From NCBI GenBank assembly GCA_021793635.1, contig JAJYSI010000145.1:1-7765 (forward strand): a DNA stretch of 7,765 nucleotides, written 5' to 3'. The notes below the pieces were generated by a model that made no database searches, was not told where the DNA came from, and saw nothing but the letters and a program-made list of their open reading frames with translations. A program made the position numbers and the translations under genes. How positions within the stretch are numbered: the stretch's first letter is position 1; every line of letters begins with the position of its first letter. This document shows, piece after piece, positions 5,513 through 7,765 of this stretch. This DNA is from Bacteroidota bacterium (GTDB taxonomy: Bacteria; Bacteroidota; Ignavibacteria; Ignavibacteriales; Ignavibacteriaceae).

Positions 5513-6595
5513 TTACTGCTGCACTTTCGGAAGGTTTATTAAAGCTGCCGCAAGAAAAATTAAATTAGCAGACCATGCCGTAAGAAGGGGACTTAATGCG
5601 CCGTTCTTTCCAAATGCAAGACTTACCTGCATGAAGACCAAATATATAAACGTAACAAGAATATTTAATCCTACCTGAACTGCTAAGCCGCCTCTTCTTT
5701 TGTTTGCAGAGATAGGCAAACCGAAGAATACTACAATTATACTTGACAGCGGGAAAGAAAATCTTGAGTAATATTCTATTAAAGAACTAGTCGGATCGTT
5801 TCCGGCTCTCTCCTGAGATTTAATTAATTTTCTTAATTGTGTTAAGTTCATGTTCTCCGGCTTCTGCTGCTTTTCGGATAAGTCTGCCGGAGTGAAGTTT
5901 AAATAATTCAAATCTTTTTTAGAAAAATAAGCAACATGCTGACCAGATTGATCAAATGTTCTTTCGATACCGTCATGAGCAATCCATATATGGGAAACAG
6001 TATCAAAGACCATATCTTTAGCGTCAATCCTGGAAACCATTTTTGTAGGATTATCTTTTGCGAATTGTTCAATGCTTACTCTTACCGCTTGATTTCTTGG
6101 AGTATCAAAGAAAGAAATGCTGACAATTCTTGTCTGCGAATCCTGAAAAATTATATTGCTTCCGATATAATTGTAACCTGAATTCAAATACTTCATTTCA
6201 ATTTCTTCTTTATCCTGGTTTGCTTCCGGAACAACATAGCCGGCAAAGTAGATAGAAAAAATACTGATTATAAAAGCCGTGATTAAAAACGGAGCCATAA
6301 ATCTGTACAAACTAACTCCGCTTGCTTTTATGGCTGTAAGCTCGCTAAGATTTGCGGCTTTACCTGCAGTAAATAATGCGGCAAATAAAACCGATACCGG
6401 CGTCATAAGTTTTATTATATCCGGCGTAAAGACAATGTAATAATGAAGGATAATTCCGAAAGGAACATTTTGATCCAGAAAGCTTCCGATATTATCTACC
6501 ATGTTTATAACAACAAAGATCAGCGTAAAGGCAAATATTCCGAAAAAGATAGTCTGAAGAAACTGCTTTATTAAATATCTATCGAGAGTTTTCAT
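5513..6595 (-). CDS. LptG/LptF family permease of the LPS export ABC transporter
   Basis: The 360-residue product is full length for the YjgP/YjgQ family. It shows about six membrane segments (approximately 11-32, 58-78, 101-121, 281-296, 304-325, 337-354) around a large periplasmic domain (about 122-275) expected to be the beta-jellyroll that receives LPS. Family marks include LDRYLIKQFL at the N-terminus, TAIKASGVSLYRFM (87-100), which lies in the cytoplasmic coupling region that contacts the LptB ATPase, VVPEAN (121-126) and RGGLAVQVGLNIL (301-313). In the known system LptF and LptG form a heterodimer with an LptB dimer, extract LPS from the inner membrane and pass it to LptC and LptA. Its ATG directly follows the stop of the upstream paralogue. 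It is the last gene of its minus-strand unit and converges on the protease gene with 93 bp between them. Which paralogue is F and which is G is not certain; the second position and size favour LptG. Confidence 0.9.
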   Translation of the reverse strand: MKTLDRYLIKQFLQTIFFGIFAFTLIFVVINMVDNIGSFLDQNVPFGIILHYYIVFTPDIIKLMTPVSVLFAALFTAGKAANLSELTAIKASGVSLYRFMAPFLITAFIISIFSIYFAGYVVPEANQDKEEIEMKYLNSGYNYIGSNIIFQDSQTRIVSISFFDTPRNQAVRVSIEQFAKDNPTKMVSRIDAKDMVFDTVSHIWIAHDGIERTFDQSGQHVAYFSKKDLNYLNFTPADLSEKQQKPENMNLTQLRKLIKSQERAGNDPTSSLIEYYSRFSFPLSSIIVVFFGLPISANKRRGGLAVQVGLNILVTFIYLVFMQVSLAFGKNGALSPLLTAWSANLIFLAAALINLPKVQQ

Positions 6596-7765
6596 TTACT
6601 CTTCCGCAGCCTCTACCTGTATGGTTCTCCATTGCTTTGGGATAAGCTTCTTTATAAAGTTGAAGTTAAGGATTACAGTTTCCTGCACTGTTTTGGTTGT
6701 AAGCAGAATTCCGACAATGCTAAGAAGGATATTTGCAGACCACATTCCCCAGAAAGGAGAAATGATATTTCTATCGGCAAACTTTTCGCCAATAATTAAA
6801 AATGCCCAGTAGACTACAAAAAAGAAAAGACTAATACTTGCCGCAACACCGAATCCGCCTTTCCTAACCATAACTCCAAGCGGCGCTCCGATCAAAATAA
6901 AAACAATGCAGGCAACAGGAAGAGCAAACTTTTTATGGACTTCAACCATGTAAGAATTTACCTGGTCTTGATAAGATTCTTCGGTTCTATAATTTGAAAG
7001 GACAATATTCTCAGCGGTTTGAATTTTTTCAAGAGCTCTGGAGTATATTAATTCCGGCTGGTTAATTTTATTCAACATTGCTGAGCCGAACGGACTCAAG
7101 CTGTCTGCAAGTAGATATTTGTATGTTTCATTTTTAATGCTGAAAGCGGAAGCTTCGCGGATTTTATTTAAGCTGTCGGCAATAACCAGCATAGCTTTAG
7201 TATCCAGTTCACGGTCTCCTCGCTGCCCGCCCGGCGCAGACTGCTGGAAGGAAAATTGATCGGCATTCATGGCTATGCGATGTTTCTTAAAAATCAACTT
7301 GCGATACATATCCGGCTGGGTATAACTTGATTCATGTATTTCGCCGTTCCATAAATCCATTATTAGTTTTGACTGATCCTTTGAGAAATAAATTTTTCCA
7401 TCTTGTGCAGTAACAATATCCAGCCTGGTTGGATCAGAATAATTATAGATTACAACATCTTTCAGCATACCGGAATTTTTGCCGATGTTCTTAGCAAGAA
7501 TTGCATAGTTATTAACTTCCTGTGAAAAAACTCCCGGCTCAAGGGTAAGAGTTGGTTTCTGTCTTGATATATCTTCCATTAAAAGTTTAGCAGCATGATT
7601 GGCATCCGGCAGAACATCATCATTAAAAACAAAAAGAAGATAACCGACTATTATACTTGCGAGGAATGGTGCAAGCATTAGTCTGTATAAACTTGTACCG
7701 GCGGATTTCATTACCGTAATCTCATTATTCTGCGACATATTTCCGAAAGCCATTAAAGTTGCTAC
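6596..7765 (-). CDS. LptF/LptG family permease, paralogue of the downstream gene (N-terminus missing)
   Basis: The frame stays open to the window edge (Val-Ala-Thr-Leu precede the Met at 7753). That Met lies where family members read ...LxATLMAFG, so it is internal and the gene starts outside. The 389 visible residues contain the cytoplasmic coupling segment EITVMKSAGTSLYRLM, a membrane segment (about 31-49), VLPDAN, a long periplasmic domain (about 51-275), and three C-terminal membrane segments (about 282-298, 305-326, 339-357) with RKGGFGVAASISL. The first two membrane helices are missing from the window. Residues about 175-275 hold a long charged, helical-looking insertion before the C-terminal membrane part. 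The stop TAA is immediately followed by the ATG of the second permease, so the two are translationally coupled in the ratio needed for a heterodimer. The first position favours LptF. It is predicted to export LPS together with its neighbour, LptB and LptC, which are not in the window. Confidence 0.9.
   Translation of the reverse strand, partial: VATLMAFGNMSQNNEITVMKSAGTSLYRLMLAPFLASIIVGYLLFVFNDDVLPDANHAAKLLMEDISRQKPTLTLEPGVFSQEVNNYAILAKNIGKNSGMLKDVVIYNYSDPTRLDIVTAQDGKIYFSKDQSKLIMDLWNGEIHESSYTQPDMYRKLIFKKHRIAMNADQFSFQQSAPGGQRGDRELDTKAMLVIADSLNKIREASAFSIKNETYKYLLADSLSPFGSAMLNKINQPELIYSRALEKIQTAENIVLSNYRTEESYQDQVNSYMVEVHKKFALPVACIVFILIGAPLGVMVRKGGFGVAASISLFFFVVYWAFLIIGEKFADRNIISPFWGMWSANILLSIVGILLTTKTVQETVILNFNFIKKLIPKQWRTIQVEAAEE

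Noticed and set aside
5936..6181. 81-codon plus-strand frame
   Set aside because: It is antisense inside the LptG-like permease, whose coding assignment is strong.
6621..6812. 63-codon plus-strand frame
   Set aside because: It is antisense inside the LptF-like permease and shows no independent coding signs.

Overview
The window is AT-rich DNA from a didermic (outer-membrane) bacterium. It carries two LptF/LptG-type lipopolysaccharide export permeases, a PorV/DUF5723-like outer-membrane barrel, a second small barrel protein and an FN3 protein of a type common in Bacteroidota and relatives. Codon use and protein style suggest the Bacteroidota/Ignavibacteriota side of the FCB group. That assignment is inference; the window has no rRNA or phylogenetic marker gene.

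Layout, left to right. (1) 1-2404 (+): the 3' part of a secreted-looking beta-rich protein, then a 480-residue outer-membrane barrel protein. The ribosome-binding site of the barrel gene overlaps the stop of the first gene, and a strong intrinsic terminator (2414-2449) closes the unit. (2) 2450-3227: an 800-bp stretch with no convincing intact gene. It holds a doubtful minus-strand reading frame (possibly a relic) and a 336-bp array of sixteen diverged units, each exactly 21 bp (2751-3086), with A/T tracts in helical phase. (3) 3228-4522 (+): a cytoplasmic-looking protein with a helical N-terminus and a C-terminal fibronectin type III domain, followed by a small signal-peptide-bearing beta-barrel protein. 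(4) 4649-5419 (+): a compact two-gene module with its own sigma70-like promoter. It encodes a small DUF5678-like protein and, overlapping it by 26 bp, a single-domain retropepsin-like aspartic protease with a DTGA motif. (5) 5513-7765 (-): two adjacent LptF/LptG family permeases joined as TAAATG; the upstream one is cut by the window edge.

The envelope theme (two outer-membrane barrel proteins and the LPS transport permeases) covers most of the window. The most unusual items are the strictly phased 21-bp array, which reads in one frame as a broken amphipathic heptad repeat, and the overlapping retropepsin/DUF5678-like gene pair. No CRISPR array, tRNA, rRNA, transposase or phage gene was seen.
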